64,000 nucleotides of DNA, from positions 1 to 64,000 of the forward strand of contig NZ_CAKZKL010000007.1 of assembly GCF_937123735.1 (NCBI RefSeq), read 5' to 3'. The position numbers were made by a program, and so were the translations under genes. Shown one piece after another: positions 37,782 through 46,180 of this stretch. Every line of letters begins with the position of its first letter. The stretch's first letter is position 1. The DNA is from an uncultured Lentibacter sp. (GTDB lineage Bacteria; Pseudomonadota; Alphaproteobacteria; Rhodobacterales; Rhodobacteraceae). A model generated the notes under the pieces. That model searched no databases and was not told where the DNA came from. It saw nothing but the letters and a program-made list of their open reading frames with translations.

Positions 37782-38008
37782 GCACGGCACCGCGCGTTGA
37801 ACATGAAATCCACGGCCGCCGCAAAAGCCGCAACGTGGGCCTGGGCCTTGTGTTGGGCAGCTTTGTTATTCTCATCATGGGCATGACCTATGTGAAACTC
37901 ACCGCGCAAAACGCGGCAATGGCCGAAGAACGGGCCCAAACAGACGCGGCCAACGCTGCCGCAACCGGGACAGCCACATCAACTTCTTCACAGGAGACAA
38001 GTGACTGA
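37778..38008 (+). CDS. Small single-TM protein in cta operon
   Basis: 76 aa; one TM; overlaps ctaB stop, abuts ctaG start. Confidence 0.75.
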   Translation: MSTAPRVEHEIHGRRKSRNVGLGLVLGSFVILIMGMTYVKLTAQNAAMAEERAQTDAANAAATGTATSTSSQETSD

Positions 38009-38583
38009 TGGCATTGAACGGCAAAAACAAGACACTGGCGCAAACCGTGGGCGTCGTTTTGGTGATGGGTGCGCTCGCCTGGGCCTCTGTGCCCTTTTAT
38101 GATTGGTTCTGCCGGGTCACCGGCTTTGGCGGCGTGACAAACACCGCCGATGCAGGCTCCGATGTCATTCTGGATCAAACCATCAAGATCCGCTTTGACG
38201 CCTCGATCGAGCGGGACTTCCCCTGGAGCTTCAAGCCCATGCAACGCGAGATGGAAATGCGGATCGGCGAAACGGGCCTGGCCTTTTATGAGGCCTATAA
38301 CCCCACAGATCTGCCCGTGGCCGGCTCTGCATCTTACAATGTAACACCCTATGAAGCCGGCAGCTTCTTCACCAAGATTGATTGCTTCTGCTTTGAAGAG
38401 CAGGTGCTTCAACCGGGTGAGCGGGTGCAAATGCCTGTCACCTTCTTCGTTGACCCGGAAATCGTGACAGACCGCGAAGGCCAGTATGTCCATACGATCA
38501 CACTGGGCTACACATTCTACGAAATTGACCTGCCAGAAGCGCAAGCCGCACTGGACACAGGTGATAAAACCAACCTTAACTAA
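38008..38583 (+). CDS. ctaG: Cytochrome c oxidase assembly protein CtaG/Cox11
   Basis: [25 protein letters not shown] copper motif. Confidence 0.96.
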   Translation: MALNGKNKTLAQTVGVVLVMGALAWASVPFYDWFCRVTGFGGVTNTADAGSDVILDQTIKIRFDASIERDFPWSFKPMQREMEMRIGETGLAFYEAYNPTDLPVAGSASYNVTPYEAGSFFTKIDCFCFEEQVLQPGERVQMPVTFFVDPEIVTDREGQYVHTITLGYTFYEIDLPEAQAALDTGDKTNLN

Positions 38584-38611
38584 TCACAAACAGCCTCCGG
38601 CGAGGGACATC

Positions 38612-39412
38612 ATGGCGCACGAAAAAAATCACGATTATCACATCCTACCCCCATCAGCATGGCCGCTTCTGGGCTCCTTGGCTTGCTTTGTCTTGCTGTT
38701 CGGCGCGGTGCTTTATTTCCACGACATCACCTCTTTCGTGATGATCGCCGGGTTCCTCTTCACCTTTTATGTCATGTATGGCTGGTGGTCCGAAGTTGTC
38801 CACGAAAGCAACACAGGCGATCATACGCCCGTTGTGCAAATCGGCCTGCGCTACGGCGTGGTGCTCTTCATCATGTCCGAAGTCATGTTTTTCGCGGCCT
38901 GGTTCTGGAGCTTCTTCAAACACGCGTTCTACCCGATGGGCCCGGAAAGCCCGATGGTTGACGGCCAGTTCCCCCCTGCCGGCATCGAAACATTCGACCC
39001 CTGGCACCTGCCGCTGATCAACACGCTGATCCTGCTCTGCTCAGGCGCGGCGGCAACTTGGGCGCACCACGCAATGGCCCATGAAAACAACCGCGAAGAC
39101 ATGAAATGGGGGCTGATCATCGCCGTTGTCCTCGGGGTAATCTTCACTGGCTTTCAGGCCTATGAATACAGCCACGCCGCCTTTGGCTTTGCTGGCAACA
39201 TCTATGGCGCCAACTTCTTCATGGCCACCGGCTTTCACGGCTTCCATGTTGTGATCGGCACCATCTTCTTGGCCATCTGCCTGTTCCGCCTGCAAGCGGG
39301 TCACTTCACACCCGAGCGCCATGTCGGCTTTGAAGCTGCCGCCTGGTATTGGCACTTTGTGGATGTGGTCTGGCTCTTCCTCTTTGCGGCGGTCTACGTC
39401 TGGGGCCAGTAA
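38612..39412 (+). CDS. ctaE: Cytochrome c oxidase subunit III
   Basis: [38 protein letters not shown]. Confidence 0.96.
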   Translation: MAHEKNHDYHILPPSAWPLLGSLACFVLLFGAVLYFHDITSFVMIAGFLFTFYVMYGWWSEVVHESNTGDHTPVVQIGLRYGVVLFIMSEVMFFAAWFWSFFKHAFYPMGPESPMVDGQFPPAGIETFDPWHLPLINTLILLCSGAAATWAHHAMAHENNREDMKWGLIIAVVLGVIFTGFQAYEYSHAAFGFAGNIYGANFFMATGFHGFHVVIGTIFLAICLFRLQAGHFTPERHVGFEAAAWYWHFVDVVWLFLFAAVYVWGQ

Positions 39413-39436
39413 GCCTGCCTCGTAAGTTTCCACAGC

Positions 39437-39470
39437 AGCGCCCCGCTCTTTTGCGGGGCGCTTTGCGTTT
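39437..39470 (+). terminator. Intrinsic terminator after ctaE
   Basis: AGCGCCCCGC-TCTTTT-GCGGGGCGCT followed by a T-rich tail. Confidence 0.75.
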
Positions 39471-39512
39471 GCGCCCTTGCGCGCGCCCCCTCTCTCGCCC
39501 TACTGCTCGGAC

Positions 39513-40187
39513 ATGAAAAAAAACTGGCCCTTCCTCCTGCTTTCCCTGCTCGTGCTTGGCGCGCTGATCAGCCTTGGCAACTGGCAAGTTGCCCGCATGG
39601 CCGAGAAAAGCGCCTATCTCGCCGCGATTGACGCCCGCCTTGAGGCCGCACCCGTGGCTGTGCCCGCCAAGCCCGATCCGGTGGCCGACCAGTTCCTCAC
39701 CGTCGCAGCACAAGGCGTGCTCACAGGCCCCGAGGTGCGCGTGCTTGTCTCCACCCGCGATCAGGGCGCCGGTTACCGGATCATTCAAGCCTTTGAAACA
39801 GAGGGTCGCCGGCTGCTTGTGGATCGCGGCTATATCCGCGTCGCCGCAAAAGACACGCCCCGCCCGGCGGGGGCAGCCACTGTGGTTGGCAATCTGCACT
39901 GGCCCGACGAGCGCGACAGCTACACACCGGACAATGACCTGGCCGCAAACATATGGTATGCCCGCGAGGTCCCGGCGCTGGCCGCAGCCCTTCAGACCGA
40001 GCCGGTGCTCATCATCACCCGCAGGGTGACACCCAACAGCCCCGCGCTCAAACCCTTGCCACTTGACACCAGCACAATCCCGAACAACCACCTCGAATAC
40101 ATCATCACTTGGTATGGATTGGCCGCTGTTTGGGTGCTAATGAGCGCCTACTTTCTCAAACGCCGAAACGCGAAAGCGACGCCATGA
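39513..40187 (+). CDS. SURF1 family protein
   Basis: LGALISLGNWQVARMAEK; C-terminal HLEYIITWYGLAAVWVLMSAYFLKRR. Confidence 0.92.
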   Translation: MKKNWPFLLLSLLVLGALISLGNWQVARMAEKSAYLAAIDARLEAAPVAVPAKPDPVADQFLTVAAQGVLTGPEVRVLVSTRDQGAGYRIIQAFETEGRRLLVDRGYIRVAAKDTPRPAGAATVVGNLHWPDERDSYTPDNDLAANIWYAREVPALAAALQTEPVLIITRRVTPNSPALKPLPLDTSTIPNNHLEYIITWYGLAAVWVLMSAYFLKRRNAKATP

Positions 40188-41572
40188 AATATATTTCCAC
40201 CCGCGGCCAAGCGCCAGAACTCACCTTTGAAGAGGCCATGCTCACCGGCCTTGCGCGCGATGGCGGGCTGTATCTGCCCAAAGACATCCCGACCCTGACG
40301 CAAGCCGAGATCGCCGCCCTTGCCGGGCGGTCCTATGAAGAGGCCGCTTTCGCCATCATGCGCCCCTTTATCGGCGAGACATTTTCTGACGCGCAGTTCA
40401 AAGAGCTTATCGCCCGCGCCTATGCGGGCTTTGGCCATGCCGCCCGCGCGCCGCTGGTGCAGCTGGGCAGCGGGCATTTCCTGCTCGAGCTGTTCCACGG
40501 CCCGACGCTGGCTTTCAAAGACTTCGCCATGCAGATCATCGGTCAGATGTTTCAGGCCGCCCTCAGCCGCTCGGGCAAGCGGATCACAATCGTCGGCGCA
40601 ACGTCTGGCGACACAGGCTCCGCCGCCATCGAGGCGTTTCGCGGGCTGTCCAATGTCGATGTGTTTATTCTTTATCCCCACGGCCGCGTCTCCGAGGTGC
40701 AGCGCCGCCAGATGACAACGCCGAGCGAGAGCAATGTCCACGCCCTCGCTGTGACAGGTGACTTTGATGACTGTCAGGCGCGTGTGAAAGACATGTTCAA
40801 CGACTTCGCCTTCCGCGATGGTGTGTCGCTTGCGGGGGTTAACTCGATCAACTGGGGCCGTGTGCTCGCGCAGGTGGTCTATTACTTTTCCTCCGCCGTG
40901 GCGCTCGGCGCGCCGCACCGCAAGGTGAGCTTCACTGTGCCCACAGGCAACTTCGGCGATATTTTCGCAGGCTATATCGCCAAGCGCATGGGCCTGCCGA
41001 TTGATCGCCTCGTTGTCGCCACCAACCAGAACGACATCCTGCACCGTTGCCTCTGCACAGCCGAATACCGCCCCGATGGGGTCACCCCCTCAATCAGCCC
41101 CTCGATGGACATTCAGGTCAGCTCCAATTTCGAGCGCGCGCTGTTTGAGGCCTATGGCCGCGACGCCGCCCCGGTGGCGCAGCTCATGGCCGAGCTGAAG
41201 CAGTCGGGCTTCTCCGTCAGCCAGGGCGCGCTGCAAGCCCTGCGCGAAAGCTATGACAGCGGCAACTGCTCCGAGAGCGAGACCAGCGAAACCATAACCC
41301 GCACTCTGGCGGCAACGGGCGAGCTCCTTTGCCCGCATTCCGCCATCGGCGTCAAAGTGGCCGAAGAGCACCTTGCGCCCGATACGCCGATGATCACCCT
41401 GGCCACGGCGCACCCGGCCAAATTCCCCGATGCGGTGGAAGCCGCCACAGGCATCCGCCCGCCGCTGCCGCCCCGGATGAGCGATCTGTTTGAGCGCGAA
41501 GAGCGCGTCACCCGCGTCGAGAATGATCTCGCCGCCCTGCAAACCCTTATCAAAGAACGGATCGCGCATTGA
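40184..41572 (+). CDS. thrC: Threonine synthase
   Basis: MKYISTRGQAPELTFEEAMLTGLARDGGLYLP; PLP site LAFKDFAMQ. Confidence 0.96.
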   Translation: MKYISTRGQAPELTFEEAMLTGLARDGGLYLPKDIPTLTQAEIAALAGRSYEEAAFAIMRPFIGETFSDAQFKELIARAYAGFGHAARAPLVQLGSGHFLLELFHGPTLAFKDFAMQIIGQMFQAALSRSGKRITIVGATSGDTGSAAIEAFRGLSNVDVFILYPHGRVSEVQRRQMTTPSESNVHALAVTGDFDDCQARVKDMFNDFAFRDGVSLAGVNSINWGRVLAQVVYYFSSAVALGAPHRKVSFTVPTGNFGDIFAGYIAKRMGLPIDRLVVATNQNDILHRCLCTAEYRPDGVTPSISPSMDIQVSSNFERALFEAYGRDAAPVAQLMAELKQSGFSVSQGALQALRESYDSGNCSESETSETITRTLAATGELLCPHSAIGVKVAEEHLAPDTPMITLATAHPAKFPDAVEAATGIRPPLPPRMSDLFEREERVTRVENDLAALQTLIKERIAH

Positions 41573-42831
41573 GCATCCAGACCCACACTCTCAAAAACGG
41601 CTTTCGCATCGTCACCGAGCATATGCCGGGGCTTCAGTCGGCCTCGGTCGGCATCTGGATCACCGCAGGTGCGCGCCACGAGAGCGCGCCGCAAAACGGG
41701 ATCGCGCATTTTCTGGAGCATATGGCCTTCAAAGGCACCAAGACCCGCTCAGCTCTCGACATTGCCGAAGCCATCGAAAATGTCGGCGGCTATATCAACG
41801 CCTACACCAGCCGCGAGACAACTGCCTATTACGCCCGCGTGCTGGCAGGCGATGTGCCCCTCGCGGTGGATGTGATCGGCGATATTCTGGTGAACCCGGT
41901 GTTTGATCCGCGCGAAATCGAGGTGGAGCGCGGGGTGATCCTGCAAGAGATCGGCCAGGCACTGGATACACCGGATGATGTGATCTTTGACTGGCTGCAA
42001 GAAGAGGCCTACCCCGAGCAGGCCCTCGGGCGCACCATCCTTGGGCCGGCCGAGCGCGTGCGCGCCTTCTCGCGCGACAACCTCAAGGAATTTGTTGCGC
42101 AATATTATGGCCCCCAAAACATGATCCTCGCCGCCGCAGGCGCTGTAGATCATGATGTGCTGGTGCAACAGGCCGAGGCGCTCTTTGCCGCCCTGCCGCA
42201 GGGCACGGCGCAAAGCGAAACGCCCGCGCAGTTCGCGGGCGGAGAGCGGCGCGTTGTGAAAGACCTTGAGCAAGCCCATCTTGCAATGGGCTTTGAAGGC
42301 CCTGCTTATCGGGATGATGCCATCTTCACCGCACAGATCTACGCCTCCGCCCTTGGCGGTGGCATGTCCTCGCGCCTGTTTCAGGAAATCCGCGAGAAGC
42401 GCGGCCTCTGCTACACAATCTTTGCCTCCGCCGGGGCCCATGCCGATACAGGCATGATGACAATCTACGCCGGCACCTCCGGTGAGCAGGTCGGCGAGCT
42501 GGCGGAAATCACGCTCGCGGAAATGGCCCGCGCCGCCGAAGATATGTCCCAAGCCGAGGTCGACCGCGCCCGCGCGCAGATGAAGGCCGGTATGCTCATG
42601 GGGCTCGAAGGCCCGTCAAACCGCGCCGAGCGCCTCGCCCGCATGACCCAGATCTGGGGCCGCGTGCCCGCCTTGGAGGAGGTCGTGCAGAAGATCGACG
42701 CCGTGACAGCCCAAGGCGTGCGCGATTTTGGCGCAGAAATGGCCACCTCGGCCAAAACCGCGCTTGCGCTTTATGGCCCCGTGGCCGATGCGCCCGAGCT
42801 GGGCAGCTTGTTGCAAAAACGGGCCGCCTAA
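41569..42831 (+). CDS. M16 family peptidase (processing-peptidase-like)
   Basis: HFLEHMAFKGTKTR zinc motif; apparent TTG start overlapping the thrC stop. Confidence 0.93.
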   Translation: MSIQTHTLKNGFRIVTEHMPGLQSASVGIWITAGARHESAPQNGIAHFLEHMAFKGTKTRSALDIAEAIENVGGYINAYTSRETTAYYARVLAGDVPLAVDVIGDILVNPVFDPREIEVERGVILQEIGQALDTPDDVIFDWLQEEAYPEQALGRTILGPAERVRAFSRDNLKEFVAQYYGPQNMILAAAGAVDHDVLVQQAEALFAALPQGTAQSETPAQFAGGERRVVKDLEQAHLAMGFEGPAYRDDAIFTAQIYASALGGGMSSRLFQEIREKRGLCYTIFASAGAHADTGMMTIYAGTSGEQVGELAEITLAEMARAAEDMSQAEVDRARAQMKAGMLMGLEGPSNRAERLARMTQIWGRVPALEEVVQKIDAVTAQGVRDFGAEMATSAKTALALYGPVADAPELGSLLQKRAA

Positions 42832-42832
42832 C

Positions 42833-43420
42833 ATGCTGATGCGGGCGCGCAAGAAACTCAGGATAGAGACCGAGCGTCTCACCCTGCGCGCGCCCCAGCA
42901 TTCCGACTTTCACAGCTGGGCCAGCCTCCGGCGCGCCTCCGAAGCGTTCCTCACGCCCTGGGAGCCGAGCTGGAGCAGTGATCACCTCTCGCGGCGCGCC
43001 TTCACCAACCGGGTCTACTGGGCCCAACGCTCGCTGGCGGGCGACACCGCAGTGCCCCTCTTTCTGATCCGCCGTGCCGATGCCCAGCTGCTCGGCGCCA
43101 TCACCCTTGACACCATCCGCCGTGGCCCTGCCCAGGCCGCCACCGTGGGCTATTGGACAGGCGAGGCCTTCGCCCGTCAGGGCTATATGCAAGAGGCCAT
43201 CCGCGCGGTCGTCCATCACGGGTTCACCGCCATGGATCTCTCCCGCATAGAAGCCGCCTGCCTGCCGGAAAATGCGGCCTCGCGCGGCCTGCTGGAGCGC
43301 TCCGGCTTCAAATATGAGGGCGTCGCGCAGAGCTATCTGCAAATCAACGGGCGCTGGCGCAACCATGTGCTCTATGCGGCCCTGCGGATGGACCGCCGTG
43401 GCAAAACAGATATAGGCTAA
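42833..43420 (+). CDS. GNAT N-acetyltransferase (RimJ/RimL type)
   Basis: IETERLTLRAP; GEAFARQGYMQEAIRAVVHHGF; ENAASRGLLERSGF. Confidence 0.9.
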   Translation: MLMRARKKLRIETERLTLRAPQHSDFHSWASLRRASEAFLTPWEPSWSSDHLSRRAFTNRVYWAQRSLAGDTAVPLFLIRRADAQLLGAITLDTIRRGPAQAATVGYWTGEAFARQGYMQEAIRAVVHHGFTAMDLSRIEAACLPENAASRGLLERSGFKYEGVAQSYLQINGRWRNHVLYAALRMDRRGKTDIG

Positions 43421-43424
43421 GGCC

Positions 43425-44840
43425 ATGCTCACGCCGCTCACGCCCGATCTTCTTGATGCTCTCGCCAGCAAGCTGCCCCAAGGCACGCTGCGCGCGGTGG
43501 CGCCGCGCTACCTTGAAGAGCCGCGCGCCAAATGGCAGGGCGTCGCCGCCGCTGTCGCCGCGCCGCAATCGGTGGCTGAGGTCAGCATCATTGTCGCCTT
43601 TGCCGCTGCGCATCGCGTCGCACTTCTGCCCTATGGCGGGGGCACAGGGCTTGTGGGTGGACAGCTCACGGCCGAGGGCGCACCGCTCCTGCTCTCGCTG
43701 GAGCGCATGAACCGGGTGCGCGAGGTGCTGCCCTCCGAGAATGCCATCGTGGTCGAGGCTGGCTGCACCCTTCAGGCGGTGCAAGACGCAGCCCTTGCCG
43801 CAGAGCGCCTGTTTCCGCTCTCCATCGGCTCCAAAGGCACAGCCCAGATCGGCGGCAACCTTGCCACCAATGCCGGTGGCATCAATGTGCTGCGCTACGG
43901 CAATGCCCGCGATCTGGCGCTTGGCCTTGAGGCTGTTCTGCCCGATGGCCGCGTCTGGAACGGCCTCACCCGCCTGCGCAAGGACAACACCGGCTATGAC
44001 CTGCGCAACCTGCTCATCGGCTCCGAAGGCACGCTGGGCGTGATCACCGCTGCGGCGCTCAAGCTCTTTGCCCGCCCCGCCCAAACCGGCACTGCGCTCT
44101 TTGCCGTGCAAAGCCCCGCCGCCGCCCTGAGCCTGCTTGCCCACCTGCGCGCCATCGCCGGAGAAACCGTCAGCGCCTTTGAGCTGCTGCACCGTCAGGG
44201 GCTGGAGTTTGTGGCCGAGAAGCTGCCCGATCTGCGCCAGCCCTGGCCCCAGCCGCCCGAATGGATGGTGCTCACCGAGCTGGGCCTTGCGCGCGGCCCC
44301 ACACCGCAAGCGCTCTTTGAAGAGCTGTTTGAAACCGCGCTGCAAGAGGGGCTCGCCAGCGACGGCATCATCGCCCAGAGCGAGGCGCAGTCCGCCGCGC
44401 TCTGGAGCCTGCGCGAGGCCATCCCGATTGCCAACAAAGCCGTTGGCAGCCTGTCCAGCCATGACATTTCGCTGCCGTTGGGAGACGTCGCTGGTTTTAT
44501 TCCCGAGGCCAATGCCGCGCTCGCCGCCCATGGCGATTATCGCATCAACTGTTTTGGACATCTCGGCGACGGCAATCTGCATTACAACGTCTTTCCCGCC
44601 GCAGGCCGCAACCGGGCCTCTTACGGGGCGGCCGCAGAAGAGGTGCAAAGCCTGGTCCATGAGCTGGTGGTCCGGATGGGCGGCAGCTTCTCGGCCGAGC
44701 ACGGGCTGGGCCGGCTGAAAACCGCAGATCTTGAACGCTATGCAGACCCGGCCAAGCTCACGGCCATGCGCGCCATCAAATCCGCGCTCGATCCGCAAGG
44801 AATTATGAACCCCGGCGCCGTTCTGCGCCAAAAAGGCTGA
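43425..44840 (+). CDS. FAD-binding oxidoreductase (D-2-hydroxyacid dehydrogenase / GlcD family)
   Basis: LLPYGGGTGLVGGQ; GGNLATNAGG; GEHGLGRLK-like C-terminus. Confidence 0.9.
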   Translation: MLTPLTPDLLDALASKLPQGTLRAVAPRYLEEPRAKWQGVAAAVAAPQSVAEVSIIVAFAAAHRVALLPYGGGTGLVGGQLTAEGAPLLLSLERMNRVREVLPSENAIVVEAGCTLQAVQDAALAAERLFPLSIGSKGTAQIGGNLATNAGGINVLRYGNARDLALGLEAVLPDGRVWNGLTRLRKDNTGYDLRNLLIGSEGTLGVITAAALKLFARPAQTGTALFAVQSPAAALSLLAHLRAIAGETVSAFELLHRQGLEFVAEKLPDLRQPWPQPPEWMVLTELGLARGPTPQALFEELFETALQEGLASDGIIAQSEAQSAALWSLREAIPIANKAVGSLSSHDISLPLGDVAGFIPEANAALAAHGDYRINCFGHLGDGNLHYNVFPAAGRNRASYGAAAEEVQSLVHELVVRMGGSFSAEHGLGRLKTADLERYADPAKLTAMRAIKSALDPQGIMNPGAVLRQKG

Positions 44841-44903
44841 AGTGATTCAGAAGCTGTTAACCAACAAAGGGTAATGATGATTCTGTAAGAGAACGGAGTC
44901 GCA

Positions 44904-46070
44904 ATGTCTGAAGGTTTACATCCTTCCACTCACCCCCCACTCCCACCCACCACGGAAGATGATCAGGTGTTGTGGCTTCGTCTCTTACGCTCCCGCCGTG
45001 TTGGCATTTCCACCTTTTTCCGCCTTCTGAGCGAGACCGGCAGCGCCGCCGCCGCGCTCAAGGCTCTGCCCGAGACCGCCCGCGCCGCGGGCCTTGAAAA
45101 CTACCAGCCCTGCTCTGAAGCCGCCGCCCGCGCCGAACTGGCCCGCGGGGCCGCCGCCGGGGCGCAGTTGCTGTGCTATGGCACGCCCCAATACCCGCAG
45201 GCGCTTTATGATCTGTCCGATCCGCCGCCGCTGCTCTGGGTGCGCGGCAATCCGGCGCTGTTTCAGCGCCCCGCCATCGGCATGGTGGGCGCGCGCAATG
45301 CCTCTTCTCTGGGCGGGCGCACCGCCCGGATGCTGGCAGGCGAGCTCTCCAAAGAAGGCCATATCATCGTATCAGGCCTTGCCCGCGGGATTGACACCTC
45401 GGCGCATCTCGCCAGCCTTGAGGGCGGCACCATCGCCGTGCTCGCAGGCGGGGTGGATGTGATCTACCCGTCCGAAAACGCCCACCTGGCCCATGACATT
45501 GCCCAAAAGGGCCTGTTGATCAGCGAGCAACCCATGGGGCTGGCCCCGCAGGCGCGGCATTTTCCGCGCCGCAACCGGCTCATCTCCGGCCTCGCACAGG
45601 CGCTTGTGGTGATAGAGGCCGCCGCCAAATCAGGCAGCCTCATCACCGCGCGCAACGCGCTTGATCAGGGCCGCGAGGTGCTTGCGGTGCCCGGCCACCC
45701 CTTTGATGCCCGCGCCTCGGGCTGCAATATGCTGATCCGCGACGGCGCCACACTCATCCGCGCCACCGGCGATGTGCTTGAGGCGCTTGCGCCCCTTGCC
45801 CCTGCCGCGCCGGCTCCACAAGCCGAGCTTGGGCTTGAGCTGCCAGCAGCCGCACCCCAAAAGCGCAGCCTTGCCGAAACAGCGGCGCTGCACCAGCAGA
45901 TCCTGTCGCGCCTTGGCCCTTCGCCTTTGCCCGAAGACCAGCTCATCCGCGATCTGGATCAGCCCGCCGCCCGGGTGGCCCCCGCGCTTGTGGAGCTGGA
46001 ACTTGATGGCAAGATCAGCCGCGCGCCCGGCGGAATGCTGTCAAAAGAGCTGGAAAACCAACCGCAATAA
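44904..46070 (+). CDS. dprA: DNA processing protein DprA
   Basis: GMVGARNASSLGG, SGLARGIDTSAH, RFPRRNRLISGL-like motif. Confidence 0.95.
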   Translation: MSEGLHPSTHPPLPPTTEDDQVLWLRLLRSRRVGISTFFRLLSETGSAAAALKALPETARAAGLENYQPCSEAAARAELARGAAAGAQLLCYGTPQYPQALYDLSDPPPLLWVRGNPALFQRPAIGMVGARNASSLGGRTARMLAGELSKEGHIIVSGLARGIDTSAHLASLEGGTIAVLAGGVDVIYPSENAHLAHDIAQKGLLISEQPMGLAPQARHFPRRNRLISGLAQALVVIEAAAKSGSLITARNALDQGREVLAVPGHPFDARASGCNMLIRDGATLIRATGDVLEALAPLAPAAPAPQAELGLELPAAAPQKRSLAETAALHQQILSRLGPSPLPEDQLIRDLDQPAARVAPALVELELDGKISRAPGGMLSKELENQPQ

Positions 46071-46180
46071 ACCACCTGTCTCAGCAATTTAGGTGCAAGT
46101 CACAATCACCGCATTGACATTCCCTCCCCTCTGGCCACATTTTGCGCGGCCATTGCTGATGCACATTTGAGAGGAAGTTT

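Noticed and set aside
36699-37790. 363 aa minus-strand ORF opposite ctaB
   Set aside because: Antisense shadow; the ctaB product is unmistakable.
43344-44831. 495 aa minus-strand ORF opposite the FAD oxidoreductase
   Set aside because: Antisense shadow with low-complexity composition.
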